A DNA stretch of 64,000 bases, taken from assembly GCA_030562195.1 (NCBI GenBank), contig JAUJPP010000003.1, positions 25,141,398-25,205,397 on the forward strand, read 5' to 3'. The position numbers were made by a program, and so were the translations under genes. Every line of letters starts with the position of its first letter. The first letter of the stretch is position 1. Positions 1 to 13,720 of this stretch are shown in pieces. The notes beneath the pieces are model-generated. The model made no database searches and was not told where the DNA came from. It saw nothing but the letters and a program-made list of their open reading frames with translations. This DNA is from Nipponacmea schrenckii. Its lineage: Eukaryota > Mollusca > Gastropoda > Lottiidae.

Positions 1-3000
1 AAAAATTAACTTAGTGATTGATTATCAATCTCAATTGTGAACTTTGAACTTAGTGTAGAGTCTTATTCAGTGAAAATCTGTTCTGAGATTAAGGTGGTTG
101 AAAAGCAACCAGTCACTATTCAACAGAAGGCACTGACACAGGTTAAAAGTTTCGTCTAAAAATTACTAAGATAGCAAATTGTTACTTAAATGTCATCTCA
201 TTCGGTGATGTGGAGAATCTATTTCTTGCACTGCAGCAAAGTATAGTATATCTCAGTCTCAGTATACAATAACACTTACCAGTCTGTTAACTGCATGTAT
301 AGATGCAGTGATGCACAAACACAAAACAGAAGAGTAAAAAGATTTTTAATATGAAAAGAACTAGATCAGTAAGCAGAATTAAGAGATTAATATCACTTCA
401 AACTTGAGTTCAAGGGTCAATTTCAACACTGAGGTTACAAACCTGAACTAATTTTTATTGAGACTAATTGCATCTAATTGGGTTTAATCTGAATCCATTT
501 TGAATTTGTAAATACTGCAATGAATGGATTTATTATCCATTTAGATTTGTCTATAGTTTTATTCAATTATTTCTTAAATTATGAGATTAACGAAGTATTG
601 CAGTTCACATACACGATGTCAGATTTGTTATTGAAAACTGAAAATACATATCATTAAAATATATATATACCTATATTTTTCCCTCCAAATTTGGATGCGT
701 CTGAATAAAGAAATACAAAGATGTCCCACCTTCCCTATTCACCTAATTAGTTTTATATAGTTACGCATCATTAAATCTTTTTTTAGGTAAAGAAGTTAAT
801 CTCTTTTATCAAGTCCCAAGTTGATTTTATGACTTAAAAGTCTTTGTTGTGAATTTTTTATAAAAGAAATTAATGAAGATGTTTTTAAAGAAAGTGGAAA
901 ACAATGTACCATGACGAAATTGCTGTTCTAAATTCTAACCTCTGTCCAAAAAAAAACTCGTTATTTAATTTAAGTGTCCACAAACTGATAGAAATGAAAT
1001 TAAAGGAGTTTTACATCCTACTTTTCTGTACCTAATGGGCTAAGGAAGATGGGAATGCCATGCAATGTACAATGCCTACTCTTTTTTGCGCTTTCTAACT
1101 ATCAAGGGATCTCAAATGTGCACATCTTCCAAAAACTTTCAAAAATTTAATTGATTATCCTTAACACCACATCAGCTTATCTAGAGTTTTTAAATCTACA
1201 AGGTAAATTTCTAAATCAAGCTCTCGTTCAAAAGAAGGGTGGAAATGAAGACCACGGTAACGACATCCGTTACTCTGAAGTATGATTCAGCACAATCATA
1301 TGAATATTTGAATTACTATAAATGTAACCAATAAAAAAACAAGTCATTAAAATGAAAAAACTTGTTCTCTCAAGTCAAAAGCAAAGGGCGTTCTCAAAAA
1401 ATCTTCAACCTTGACAATCACAATAATTCTTCTATTGTAAACTAACCTACATTCATAACACATAATAGAATAAAATAAATTATTGAAAATCTGATAAAAA
1501 GTATGTCATAAGTAACAATAGTGATGAAATACAAGTACGTACTAGCTGTATGAGCTGATTGTATCGGCCACGGCTAATTTACATAATATAGCTGGGCTTT
1601 GAATAATTTATAAGCATGTCAATACAATCGAAACTCACTTTTAAATCTGTTTACCACACAGCCCCAGATATGCTGTTTTGTTTATTTACATAAATTCAAA
1701 TACTTCCTTGCCTTATTAGAGGTATATGGAAAATCTCTTACAAGTCTTTCTTGAAATCAAAATATTGAGTAAGTCAATAAAAGTGCAAAACTCTGAGATT
1801 CAGCCAAGGTTGTTTCAATTTTATCAAAGAATGGTGATATTTTTTATATCAAGAAAGATGAGTTTGAGATTTTGTTTATCACCCAATATCGCTGTTATCT
1901 CCTAGGAGATATAGTGCACTAGATAAGGCTTTTTATCATACAAATATCTAATGTAGAATACCTTATTGGATGATAAATAAGTAATTTAGGACAATAAATT
2001 GAGCCTTTTATTCTGGCTGCAAGTTGGATTATTTTCTACTAGGCAATAACATGCTATGGGTTGAAATCCTTCTCAAAGCAAGACGATTCTAATACTATTA
2101 ATAGTACTCTAAGAACTTGACATTCAACGTCTACAACCTACACTGTAAGAAATCTTGTCATACTACAAAGTGACTTTGTCTATTTCGTATTCCAGTGCCC
2201 AATTCTATCATAAGACTTCATGGATTCTAGTTTAAACCATAGAGAACAATATGTACAATACATTTCTTACTCAAATTAAAACATAAATTCTGACAAAACA
2301 CACACCAACCTGTACATAACTCCATTACAATTTACATAAACATAATATTAACCTTAACTGTTTAATTTCAAATTCACACAAACCAGATCTCTGTCATAAA
2401 CCAGGCATGTTAAATTATCTCTACCACAATTCCAATCACTGTATTATTCTGCAGAGTAAACAGAATTTCACATCAAAATTCCTAAAGTAATTGTTTAATT
2501 TGAGTGTGGTTGCAATGCAGCAATGTGTTATACATATATATTAAACAGATGTAACTTTGTAAATGTAGATGAGGAAGAGATCATAAGTTGCCTGTAGGCC
2601 TGTCCTTTTCTTTAGTTGTACTTGTATGTATTCTCAATTCACTTACATACCCCAAGAAATATAAAAGGCATCAAAATTGGTACCTTCATTAAGATGTCAA
2701 GTAAAGGACAATCATGAGTTATAAGTCAAAGTTTTAGTATAAATGCATTGTTTCAACCAACTTCAAAGCAATTGCAAAGAAAGGCTGGATATCATGAATG
2801 TAACAGGCAAAAAAATGTCCACTTAACAAAGACGTTCCAGTAAAGACCTAGTATAAAAGTATGATTTAGAAAATTGAGGGATGTAACAATCATCCTTAAG
2901 CAAAAATGGACACAAGACAAAGCTTTATAAAGTATTTAAATCCTCCGATCACCAGAGAAACATCCCTGTCTCAATTTACATTGACAGGTAAACTAAGGTC

Positions 3001-6000
3001 ATTAATAATGGATTTTTAAACTGAATAATGGTGATTATTTAATATATAATGGTGACCAGCTCTTTACCTAGATATTACACATCTTAAAAGCTTTTATCAC
3101 TATAATAATTTACAGATGTTTCATTTTTTTATCATCGTGAATTATCACCTCTTTTAGCTCAAATCAAATTGATAATTTTCTACTTTTATTGCATTATAGT
3201 GTGATTCTGACCCAAAGATCATCTATTTCCTTGAGTGGTATTTAGTAATTGGAGGAAATATATATCAGGACACAATTATATGGATAACAATTACTTTATT
3301 AAATAACTTGCGACATTCATTGCATGGTAATACTAGAATGTTATCATTCATGAAAGCATAAAGAGTATAATTAGATTTAAAACTGTCATATTCACCTTAT
3401 TTCATGTACTTGCATAGATTAGTACAATTTAAGTTCACAGTGTAAGGAGAGGATGAGAGAGCAGTAACCTAGATCACAAAGCAAAGTTTCAATTTTAAGG
3501 TGCAAAAATTTAGAAAAGGAGGAAGTTAGTAAGATATGACTAATATCATAGTGGTAGTGACAGCATAATGACAGATTTTAACAGGATTTTAAACTCATAC
3601 CTCTCATGTCATTCACATGATTGCATACATTGAATCCTAATGAAAGCACAATGACATATTTCATTTTGATTTTAGACCCCAACAGTTGATTGATTGGATT
3701 ATTCATGCAAAATATTTCAAAAAGTTAAAAAGCTGAATGATTATAAAGGTTAATAATAGCTGAGAGAATTACAATCACCTTTAGATTGCAGGAAATCAAA
3801 GGCTTTTGTTAATGGCCTTTATCACCTACAGAAAAGTTCCATATGGCATTTTTTCCACAGTCCTTTCAAAGACATATCTTAATTAGAAGAAGAGAAAGGA
3901 TGAAATATTGGAAAATTATGCAGAATCATTAGAGCAGAACTGTGTATATCAATTAATATTAATAAATAATCAAAACAGATCATAATCACCATAATATAAG
4001 ACAGATCTTAATGACAAGATATACAGGAGAGATGTTATCACTGCAATTCTGATGCATACAGTAGATAAATAAAGGGGGCACCTGCAAGCTGTACTCTGTA
4101 GCATTCATAGCTTTGTACATAAAATTACTTTTGGAATACTATGACCAAAAGGGCACCTGCTGCATATGACACATTTTGATGCATAAGCCTCTCTACACAA
4201 TAAGTTACTGAAGGGGCACCTGCAGATCTTGATGCATGAATATCAATACACATACAGATATGGTAAAACGTACTCAATATATAAACAAAAAGGGCACCTG
4301 TAAATCTTAATGCCTCTACATCTTTTAATTATTTTGTCATACTCCAAAACTTAAAGATCTCAAATGCCAGGATCTGAACATCATGGTTAACAATAGTGAA
4401 TCTTCAAGAGAAAACCAAAAGAGAAAAACACTAAAAGGACTTCTATTTTGGGACAATACTGACAACAGGCTAAATACTAACTAATGATCAACACTATAAC
4501 AAAGGAGATGAAAAGGTAATAATGATGATAAACGACTGGACTAAAGATTATCCTTAGACCCATCAAAATTAATAACAATGATAAACATATGGTGTATCAT
4601 AAAGGAACTGTCAAACAAACTTTTACCTCTGACTTCTTCTGTGAAGCAACAAGGTCTAATGACACTGACCAAAATATGATTTAGACATTTTTTGAAAAGT
4701 TCACAAAAGCATGAATTTTCATGGCCATCATTTTGAAATTGGAGTGAGGAATTTGATGTATAAGAAACACCAGTCTAGCTAACACAACACTAATATCGTA
4801 AGGCAGGTGTAATATTTATCTCAATATAGATTTTCCAAAAAACATTAACCTTCAATCAATGAACATGTGTAACCTGTGCCAATTACCAATACCAAATATA
4901 GAGGTGTGTCCAATATGAGGTCAAGGAGATTGAACAGTAACAAGTTTCTATTCAACAAAAGGCACTGGCTCAGGGTCGAAGCAGTGTTATAAACAAATGT
5001 AAATTCACTGTGAGCCTAACATATAATCAAAAATAAGGGGTTAGAGTGGTAAAAAATTACAATTAACTATTCAACACAAGGCACTGATAGAGTATACAAA
5101 GAAATGTACAGTAAATTCATAATAAGTCTAATTAAGAAAACTACTAAAACTTAGTTTAAGCCCCTTCGAATAACTCTTTCTATCTACAATTCTATTTAAT
5201 AAACAATAGTTATTCCAGATTATGATATCAAACTCTTAAAGCAGAAGTCATGCCCTAAAGAACATAGAAAGTAAATGCTGAATAATGAAGTACCAAGTAT
5301 ATTGCATCACTGAGTAAAAAATATACTCCATTGTTTCAGAATAGACATAAAATCAATGATATATCAGAAACATGATTTTATCTTAATGTATAAATGTCTC
5401 CAGTAAATCATAGAACATCATCAATAAACTCTTCAGTACCCAGGGAAACAAAACAATTATTTCATTTCATATTGCAATAAAGCAGTTTATTAATCAATAT
5501 CAAATATAGTTTCTAGTGCTATTACAACAACTAAATGAAAGTCATATTTAATCTTTAATGTTATATATAAGATGAACTTAAGGAGGGCCACAAACCAGTC
5601 TGTTACTTGCTTTTATGTATACCTGAGTCTAACCATTCAACACGGATCGAAAGTCCCTTATCCCAAAGCTTCTATTGAACCTTTTTGATACGGTACCCAT
5701 AAAACATGGCCTACTAATTCTCTACCCCTAAGAAACTGTAACATCACCAAGGGATAATAACCCAAGCTAGCGATTTCCTAAACCTATGGAACCTAATTGC
5801 TAATGCATGCATGTTGTGTTGTGGCTATATATCTTTTCAATCATACATACAGGAAGCTTAATAATACCTGATTATAAGGTTTATTGACAATTTTAATTTT
5901 TAAATATAAGAAAATTCATCAATAGAAGAGAATCCTGAACAAGACTTGATCAAAGGTATTCATATCCTGCTTTTATTTAAAAAAAAAGTTTTATGGACTT

Positions 6001-6870
6001 TTCTACTAATTAAATGCAAAAGAATTAGCCCCATATGCAGAAATAAAAAAAGGGAACAAGCATTGAATAATGAAATCAACAGTGTACTATTATCTTAGTA
6101 ATGATTCATATATAAATGATTTATCAGGTTGATAATAAAATTGATAAGTTTATATTGAACAACTTTCTGACCAACAAAAAAACTCCAGTTTAGACTCATC
6201 ATAAGCGTGTCTAAGTACAATGCAATAGAATAGGTAGATAGCAGGTAAATACAATTAAATGAAAGGGACCGCTATATAAAAGGTAAGAAAAGCCGCCGCC
6301 GGCTAGTAGAACTCAAATAGCTCCTGGCAACCAGCCAACTTCACTGTCATATCGTTTTAATTGTCATCAAAATTGAATTTGCAATCAATGTCGGCACATT
6401 TCAAAGAAAATGCAATCCAGGTGAAAAATTGAATGTATTTACTATTTGAAGAAGGGTTTAGTAAATTTAATAGCCATGGATGTTTCGTTTTATTTTCACT
6501 AACTCTCCAACGCTAGTTGTTTACACTCGACTGGTTTCTAAGTGGCGACCCGACAATCTTTACCTGGCGTTTATAATGCAAAATGACTAAAGTAGTTCGG
6601 GATTGTTTATAAAAATTATAAAGCTTGGAAACAAAATAAAGGAAAACAAATGAAAAAAATAAACGAGATATTCCGTTCGTGTACTTTCACACTTGCTAGA
6701 GCAAATTTCACCAACGTTTACCTGTTTTTTTAATTAGCACACCTGAGCAAATGATACACGGTGCGACGTCACAGTTTAGTAAAATGGGGACAGTTGACTA
6801 TCGTTTGAACGGCATGACATCTTGTATTTCGAGAAAAAATGATTGAAATAAGTAGAAATATATTGAAAAC
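1..6870. other. Non-coding stretch, no supported exon
   Basis: No open frame of useful length and no exon with matching splice sites was recognised on either strand. The stretch is AT-rich. It contains a minus-strand SINE 3' fragment (991-1112), a dispersed motif around 'ttcaaca(g/a)aaggcactg' (about 113-146, 4950-4985, 5067-5092) and a loose 60-80 bp periodicity of 'gggcacctg' at about 4077, 4152, 4213 and 4291. If the minus-strand donor at 6874 is real, this may be the first intron of a gene continuing to the left of the window. Confidence 0.5.
991..1112 (-). repeat. SINE fragment (3' end), antisense
   Basis: Read on the minus strand, this matches the 3' half of the full-length SINE at 13721-14092: the CGACAGTTGG...CAAAAAGAGTA segment, the GCATGGC/CATTAGCCCAT segment, the GTAAAACTCC segment and the start of the ATTTC tail. 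It is diverged and internally shortened, so it is an old copy. Confidence 0.6.
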
Positions 6871-7130
6871 TTACCGGTTTAATAAAACAATATTCAACAA
6901 TAATCCACTCAGTTTGTCAAGATTTTCTATAATTCTATTTTCGCTAGTTATTGAAGTCCGTTTAGTAAACACACCTTACACACAACATCCGCCATTAACA
7001 GCGTAAATGCAAATGAAGCGCGGAGAGATACGTCACGTGTGACTCACCTTTACTGACGAACAATAGTTTGTAATCAGTTAGTAAGACTCCGCTTAGAATA
7101 TAGTTCACTATCATCACAGGTAAAATACTT
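6760..7130. promoter_or_regulatory. Candidate promoter (possibly bidirectional)
   Basis: This local region is richer in CpG than its surroundings. It holds a CRE-like site (gcgacgtcacag, about 6763), an E-box followed by an AP-1-like site (tcacgtgtgactcac, about 7032-7047) and a YY1-like AATGGCGGAT on the minus strand (about 6989-6998). A strong minus-strand donor (GTAAGTTTTC) abuts 6875, which fits a minus-strand 5' UTR exon of about 6875-7030. The ATG at 6995-6993 opens only a 15-codon frame (MADVVCK...). A plus-strand donor-like CAG/GTAAAA lies at about 7120. No transcript evidence is available, so this is inference. Confidence 0.35.
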
Positions 7131-9799
7131 ATGAACGGAGAAGGTACCAATAAAATCAATAATCGACATTAAAAATTCAATGCTTAATTTTAGAATTTAT
7201 TGTTTTACTTATCGCAATCCTAATTTGATGAAAAGATTATCCTCACTGAGAAGATAGGTAAATGTGTTAAAAGATCCCGTTAATACTACAGGGTCAAAGT
7301 TTACCTGAGATACCGCTACTCTCGTGCCCATCTCGTTCCGCGCGCACCGTCACACATCAATACCCATTTTTTTCCCAAATAGGGGACGCCAATATTGACA
7401 GAAAAGATACTAGAGAAGCTATTGTATATTATGGTTTTACTTCTATCTATTTGTTTTCTACTTCGGCGGTCACGCTAAGACTTTAATGATAATCGGCCTT
7501 TGGAGACAGGACCATTAATTTGAAAAATGGCAATTGAATTTTCTTTTCTTTATTAAGAATAAATCCGTAACTTATCAACCGTTACCCACTAAACTGATGC
7601 AGAAATGTAAAATAAATGGAGCGAACTGGTTTCTAGTATGAGGCGCCAACTTCCTTAGACTTTGGGTAAAAAATATGGGATCATACAATTCTAAGATGGG
7701 ACTTAATTTTGGGACAACAGTACTGTCTAGGCTGAGATTCAACATTCGGCAGTTCTGTTAAAGCGCCATAGACGAAAGCCATTTGAGCGTTGAGAGGGAT
7801 TCCCCCAAAAATTTATGAATATAGAACGAAAAGGGTGAATTCTTCTAAAATAATATATAAGAAACTGATGCAGATTTTATTGTACCTATGCCTCAAAACA
7901 TTTTTCACATGATTCCTCAAAAGGATATTAATCAAGGCTAGTTTTATTAATAGGAATAAGAGCTTACACCACAGCATGTTCCGAAAATACTTGAACCAAC
8001 TGTATATACCCAAACGTTGCCTTAGGAACATGACAACACAGAGGGTACAGAAGAAACCACTTAAAGGGACTGTAAAAGTTTTCTGAATTTGTCATGTGTA
8101 TCGGAGACACTGATAAAATCAATTTGTATCATTCCAATTTTCAATCGGACGTCTGTTGGCCCGGCAATTCCACTAAAACTAAAAAGTACTTGGTTGAAGA
8201 GGAATTACAGGGACCGCACACACCTGATGATAATAGGAATGGTGCAAATTGGAGCTATCAATGACCCTGCACACATGAGAAAATTAGAAGAAATTCTTTA
8301 CGATTCCATTTAAACAAGAAAGCCAATGTTGCATACTCTAGTATCTACAACATACAATCTATATCATTGAAGAAACGAGATCTGGGTACCATTCTTGGCT
8401 TTGTAACCTTGGTATTCATATTCTGAATAAATCTTAGAGCGCATCGCGAGAAGCCAAAATAAAAACAAACAAAATACCCCCGAAACAAGCACAACAATTG
8501 TCACTGTATGGGCGTGATGCGGTTTAAAAAAAAAAAGAACTACAAGAAATAAATGGAAGATCAAAAGTGGGTTTTATTGACCAAACATTATAGATATTTC
8601 AACGAAACAAAACCAGACACGGGCCACGAGCAAAGACTATTTGTAAACAAAATGCATCATAGCTCACTGAGCAGAACGGTCATCCCTTGGAAACATGGTT
8701 CAAAGGGTGCAGTATAGTAAATTCTGCCTGGATATAATGGGGGAAACACATAGTAAAGGTGAGTAAAGGTCACGTCCAGGTAAATCCTAACGTAGGCTGT
8801 ATAGGTGCTGACAGGTGTCAGTCAAATATGACAGGTAACGTAAGCCTATAATTACATACTGGGTATACGTATAGATCACAAGTTAAAGAGTTTTATATCT
8901 TATGTACCACTATGCTTTTTACAGTCTGATTCTTTATTAAGCAGTTTTAAACATTACCAACTCTCTTTATATAAGTTAGATTGTATCACTAAAAAGACTT
9001 TGCGTAATTTCAAAATTCACTAACAACCTTAGTGAGATATATATACTTTTCAACTTTATTTCAGCTACCCGAATCATTTTTTTCCATACATATTATTATA
9101 TTTCTGGGCAACAGCGTAATGGGGGCTAAGCAATAGTGGTTTGGCATGATATAGGAAAACAAAAAGGTATAGGACAGACACCCCGCCCTGTATTATGTCC
9201 GATCTCCAAGGCTTTTTTACTATATGCCAAAGTGTACGGAAATACAAACCTTATTTCACTTCTTATGTCCCTAATTTTTTATTTCGATCTTGAATTTGAA
9301 AGGCTATAGTGACAATACAACCAACAACACTGGCCTATATTGTTATGAAAAGAAATCTATATAGGTATAATTAGTCGATTTTTATACAATCAGGTAAGTA
9401 GAATAGGTAAAGGGTGACTAGGTACACCAAATTCGATCTTTTACTATTGAATTGAAACTGTTATTCTTCCGATTTTCATTTATTGAATAGAAGGTAACCA
9501 TAATAGTAAATTAAACGGACCCGCCCTTTCCGTTGCATAGCAGATTATTCTGCATACACTAAGGTCAATGCAATGTTGGACTCCGCAAAACTGCAAGTAC
9601 CCAGTTAAATACACAGGGTCACAATGAATATTGCCAAATACGATTGCGGCGAATTCAGCTTAAAAGGTTTGATTGGGGTTGGTCCCCATCTTTAAGTTAC
9701 AAAATATGAAGATATCTATGAACAGATTAAGTGAGGTTTCTAAGGCTCACACTTTCTATAGGAGAGCAACTCTTATAACACCCTTAATTAAGTATTCAT
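7131..9799. other. Non-coding stretch with a dispersed repeat
   Basis: Only short, low-complexity open frames were seen, none with protein-like composition or splice context. Positions 8095-8265 contain a repeat ('gacactgat...tcaatt...ccaattttcaatc(g/a)gac...gaattcc'-like blocks) that recurs in the opposite orientation at about 15085-15215. Confidence 0.45.
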
Positions 9800-9800
9800 G

Positions 9801-10053
9801 GGAGCCGAGGTGGGTCGCTAACCTGACATGGGCTGACATGGAAAAATGGGTCGAGTTGTTCGGATGGGACAAATAACCCATGTGTGCTAAATGCTGTGCA
9901 CGTAAAAGATTCCTCGACAGATAAAAATTGAAAAAAGAGTAGACTTGTGCCGCTGTCCTGGCCAAATTTTGCCCTCTTGCACACTTCCTGGCGTTGCCCA
10001 TAAGGTGCAAAATAGTAGGACGTAAAACTCCATGCATTTCACTTCATTTCACA
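9801..10053 (+). repeat. SINE copy, internally deleted
   Basis: It begins with ggagccgaggtgg and jumps from the tRNA-like head to the 'gacatggaaaaa' body. It then continues through the 'gtgcacg', 'ctcgacag', 'aaaagagtag', 'ccgctgtcctgg', 'gcgttgcccataaggtgca' and 'gtaaaactccatgcatttc' blocks in the same order as the intact element at 13721-14092. Box B is lost in the deletion. Its 3' end is part of the block that is duplicated at 11848. Confidence 0.75.
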
Positions 10054-10534
10054 CTAAAATTTTTGTGTTACCTTATGATTCACAATACTGTCACTAGGAC
10101 AAACAGGATACAAACTGCACGGAGTTCAACTTCCCCCACTAAAAAAAGGGATTACATAAAAAAGATATACCTATAATAATTTTGAATTTGACTTAACTTG
10201 TCACAGGTATAACAAAGTAACAATCTAATACCAATATAAATCCAATATTCAATTGTAGCCCATAGACGTCTTATCGAATTAGTTGAATAGAGGGCTTTGA
10301 AATCATTGCCCGTGGAAGATTTAAAACCAATTAAATGATATTAATATTCGATCGAAAATCTCACGTTAAAGGTAACCGATTTAAACAGCATACATTGCTT
10401 AATAAAACGTATCCTGTAAGTAACCCACAATCATGGATCAGCTTTTTGAAAAATTGATCATGCAATTAAGTGTCACATGTTAAAAAACACGTTAGTCGTT
10501 TTACGTAGATGAACATTGAATAGAGAGGTTTCTC

Positions 10535-11847
10535 TAATTGTTCTCGTTCATGTACAGGAAAGTGTTTTCTGTTCTTGTTCATATAGAGTAGAGTGTGTTC
10601 TAACTGTTCGAGTTTATATAGAGTAGGGCAAAGTTTGTTCTCTAACTGTTCTTCTTGATATAGAGTAGAGTTTGTTCTCTAACTGTTCGTGTTGATATAG
10701 AGTAGAGTTTGTTCTCTAACTGTTCTTGTTCATATAAAGTAGAGTTTGTTCTCTAACTGTTCTTGTTGATATAGAGTAGAGTTTGTTCTCTAACTGTTCT
10801 TGTTGATATAGAGTAGAGTTTGATCTCTAACCGTTCTTGTTTATATAGAGTAGGGCAAAGTTTGTTCTCTAACTGTTCTTGTTGATATAAAGTAGAGTTT
10901 GTTCTCTAACTGTTCTTGTTGATATAAAGTAGAGTTTGTTCTCTAACTGTTCTTGTTGATATAGAGTAGAGTTTGTTCTCTAACTGTTCTTGTTGATATA
11001 GAGTAGAGTTTGTTCTCTAACTGTTCTTGTTGATAGGGGCAGAGTTTGATATCTAACTGTTCTTGTTCATATAAAGTAGAGTTTGTTCCCTAACTGTTCT
11101 TGTTTATATAAAGTAGAGTTTGTTCTCTAACTGTTCTTGTTTATGTAGAGTAGAGTTTGATCTCTAACTGTTCTTGTTTATATAGAGTAGAGTTTGTTCT
11201 CTAACTGTTCTTGTTGATATAGAGTAGAGTTTGTTCTCTAACCGTTCTTGTTGATATAGAGTAGAGTTTCTTCTCTAACCGTTCCTCTTTACATAGTGTA
11301 GAGTTTCTTCTCTAGCTGTTCTTGTTTATATAGTGTAGAGTTTGTTCTCTAACTGTTCTTGTTCACATAGTGTAGAGTTTGTTCTCTAACTGTTCTTGTT
11401 AACATAGTGTAGAGTTTGTTCTCTAGCTGTTCTTGTTTATATAGTGTAGAGTTTGTTCTCTAACTGTACTTGTTTATGTAGAGTAGAGTTTGTTCTCTAA
11501 CTGTTCTTGTTTATATAGAGTAGAGTTTGTTCTCTAACTGTTCTTGTTTATATAGAGTAGAGTTTGTTCTCTAACTGTTCTTGTTTATATAGAGTAGAGT
11601 TTGTTCTCTAACCGTTCTTGTTGATATAGAGTAGAGTTTGTTCTCTAACTGTTCTTGTTTATATAGAGTAGAGTTTGTTCTCTAACCGTTCTTGTTGATA
11701 TAGAGTAGAGTTTGTTCTCTAACTGTTCTTGTTTATATAGAGTAGAGTTTGTTCTCTAACTGTTCTTGTTTATATAGAGTAGAGGTTGTTCTCTAACTGT
11801 TCTTGTTTATATAGTGTAGAGTTTGTTCTCTAACTGTTCTTGTTGAT
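10535..11847. repeat. Minisatellite, 37-bp unit, first array
   Basis: About 35 tandem copies of a unit close to 'tagagtagagtttgttct' plus 'ctaactgttcttgttgata'. Variants differ mainly in ttgata/tttata/ttcata and in gagtaga/gtgtaga. Edge units are more diverged than central ones. Confidence 0.9.
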
Positions 11848-12429
11848 ACACTTCCTGGCGTTGCCCATAAGGTGCAAAATAGTAGGACGTAAAACTCCAT
11901 GCATTTCACTTCATTTCACACTAAAATTTTTGTGTTACCTTATGATTCACAATACTGTCACTAGGACAAACAGGATACAAACTGCACGGAGTTCAACTCC
12001 CCCACTAAAAAAAGGGATTACATAAAAAAAGATGTACCTATAACCAATAACCAATCTTTCGTTGGCTTAAGTTTGAATTTGACTTAACTTGTCACAGGTA
12101 TAACAAAGTAACAATCTAATACCAATATAAATCCAATATTCAATTGTAGCCCATAGACGTCTTATCGAATTAGTTGAATAGAGGGCTTTGAAATCATTGC
12201 CCGTGGAAGATTTAAAACCAATTTAATGATATTAATATTCGATCGAAAATCTCACGTTAAAGGTAACCGATTTAAACAGCATACATTGCTTAATAAAACG
12301 TATCCCGTAAGTAACTCACAATCATGGATCAGCTTTTTTGAAAATTGATCATGCAATTATTTTTGTCACATGTTAAAAAACACGTTAGTCGTTTTACGTA
12401 GATGAACATTGAATAGAGAGGTTTCTCTA

Positions 12430-13090
12430 ATTGTTCTCGTTCATGTAGAGTAGAGTGTTTTCTGTCCTTGTTCTTATAGAGTAGAGTGTGTTCTAACTGT
12501 TCTTGTTCCTATAGAGTAGAGTTTGTTCTCTAACTGTTCTTGTTTATATAGAGTAGAGTTTGATCTCTAACTGTTCTTGTTGATATAGAGTAGAGTTTGT
12601 TCTCTAACCGTTCTTGTTGATAGGGGCAGAGTTTGATATCTAACTGTTCTTGTTCATATATAGTAGAGTTTGTTCTCTAACTGTTCTTGTTTATATAGTG
12701 TAGAGTTTGTTCTCTAGGTGTTCTTGTTTATATAGTGTAGAGTTTGTTCTCTAACTGTTCTTGTTCACATAGTGCAGAGTTTTATATCTAACTGTTCTTG
12801 TTCATATATAGTAGAGTTTGTTCTCTAACTGTTCTGGTTTATATATAGTAGAGTTTGTTCTCTAACTGTTCTTGTTTATATAGAGTAGAGTTTGTTCTCT
12901 AACTGTTCTTGTTTATGTAGAGTTTGATCTCTAACTGTTCTTGTTTATATAGAGTAGAGTTTGTTCTCTAACTGTTCTTGTTTATATAGAGTAGAGTTTG
13001 TTACTAACTGTTTTTGTTCATATAAAGTCGAGTTTGTTCTCCATCTGTTCATGTTTAATAGAGTAGAGTTTGTTCTCCAAGTCCTTTGTT
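12430..13090. repeat. Minisatellite, 37-bp unit, second array
   Basis: The same repeat as 10535-11847, about 17 copies, following the second copy of the spacer. Units decay toward 13090, where the sequence becomes unique. Confidence 0.85.
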
Positions 13091-13720
13091 CACATAGAAC
13101 AGAGTTTGTTCTCTAAATGTCCATGTTTATGTAGAGGGTTGTTTGTAGAGTTGTTTCTGTTACAATTCTTGGACTCAGTTCTACAGTCTTCGCTTTGGGT
13201 TGAATTGTACCATTTTGACCAAATTAGTAGCTTGCTGTATATAATATTGTGAATATTTAAACGCCTATATATCACTCTGGTACAGATGTCCAAGTAGGAA
13301 AAAGAATTTGTTTTTTTTTTAGTTCAAAATGAATATTGAACCTTTTCAGTTAAATGTGTTCCAGGACACGTTTCAATTATACCCAGATACAGTGGACAAA
13401 AGTGCTAGAAACAGTCGTACCATTTTCACAAACTGACGCTAAAAACTACTGAAGTGGACATCCGTTTTGCCAGTAGCCTAAGAAATTGTCAAAGTTTTGT
13501 GAAAGTCGAACCGACACTCGACGGAGTCTTCTGACCAGTGTTTGTTCAACCTATATAACTTGTAGACAAATTGAATAAACCAAACGTGTAGCTTTGTATA
13601 AGTAAAAATAATGAAGTGTTGTCAAAGTAAATATCAAGGAAAATTGAACCAACTCCGTTAGTAAGAATACGATTGTGTTTTATACGCCAACATTTTAACA
13701 ATGAACTCATTGACGGAGTG

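Larger units (their letters stand above)
9981..13090. repeat. Large tandem duplication: SINE 3' end + spacer + minisatellite, twice
   Basis: The sequence starting acacttcctggcgttgcc at 9981 restarts nearly identically at 11848, an offset of 1867 bp. Each block is the last part of a SINE, about 500 bp of unique spacer with only scattered differences, and then a 37-bp minisatellite. The second block has a shorter array. The near-identity of the spacers implies a recent duplication or an assembly artefact. Confidence 0.85.

Noticed and set aside
7813..8564. Short open frames on both strands
   Set aside because: Composition-driven, without signal, domain or splice context. Part overlaps a dispersed repeat.
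10535..13090. CRISPR-like direct repeats
   Set aside because: Units are contiguous with no unique spacers, and this is a eukaryotic minisatellite.
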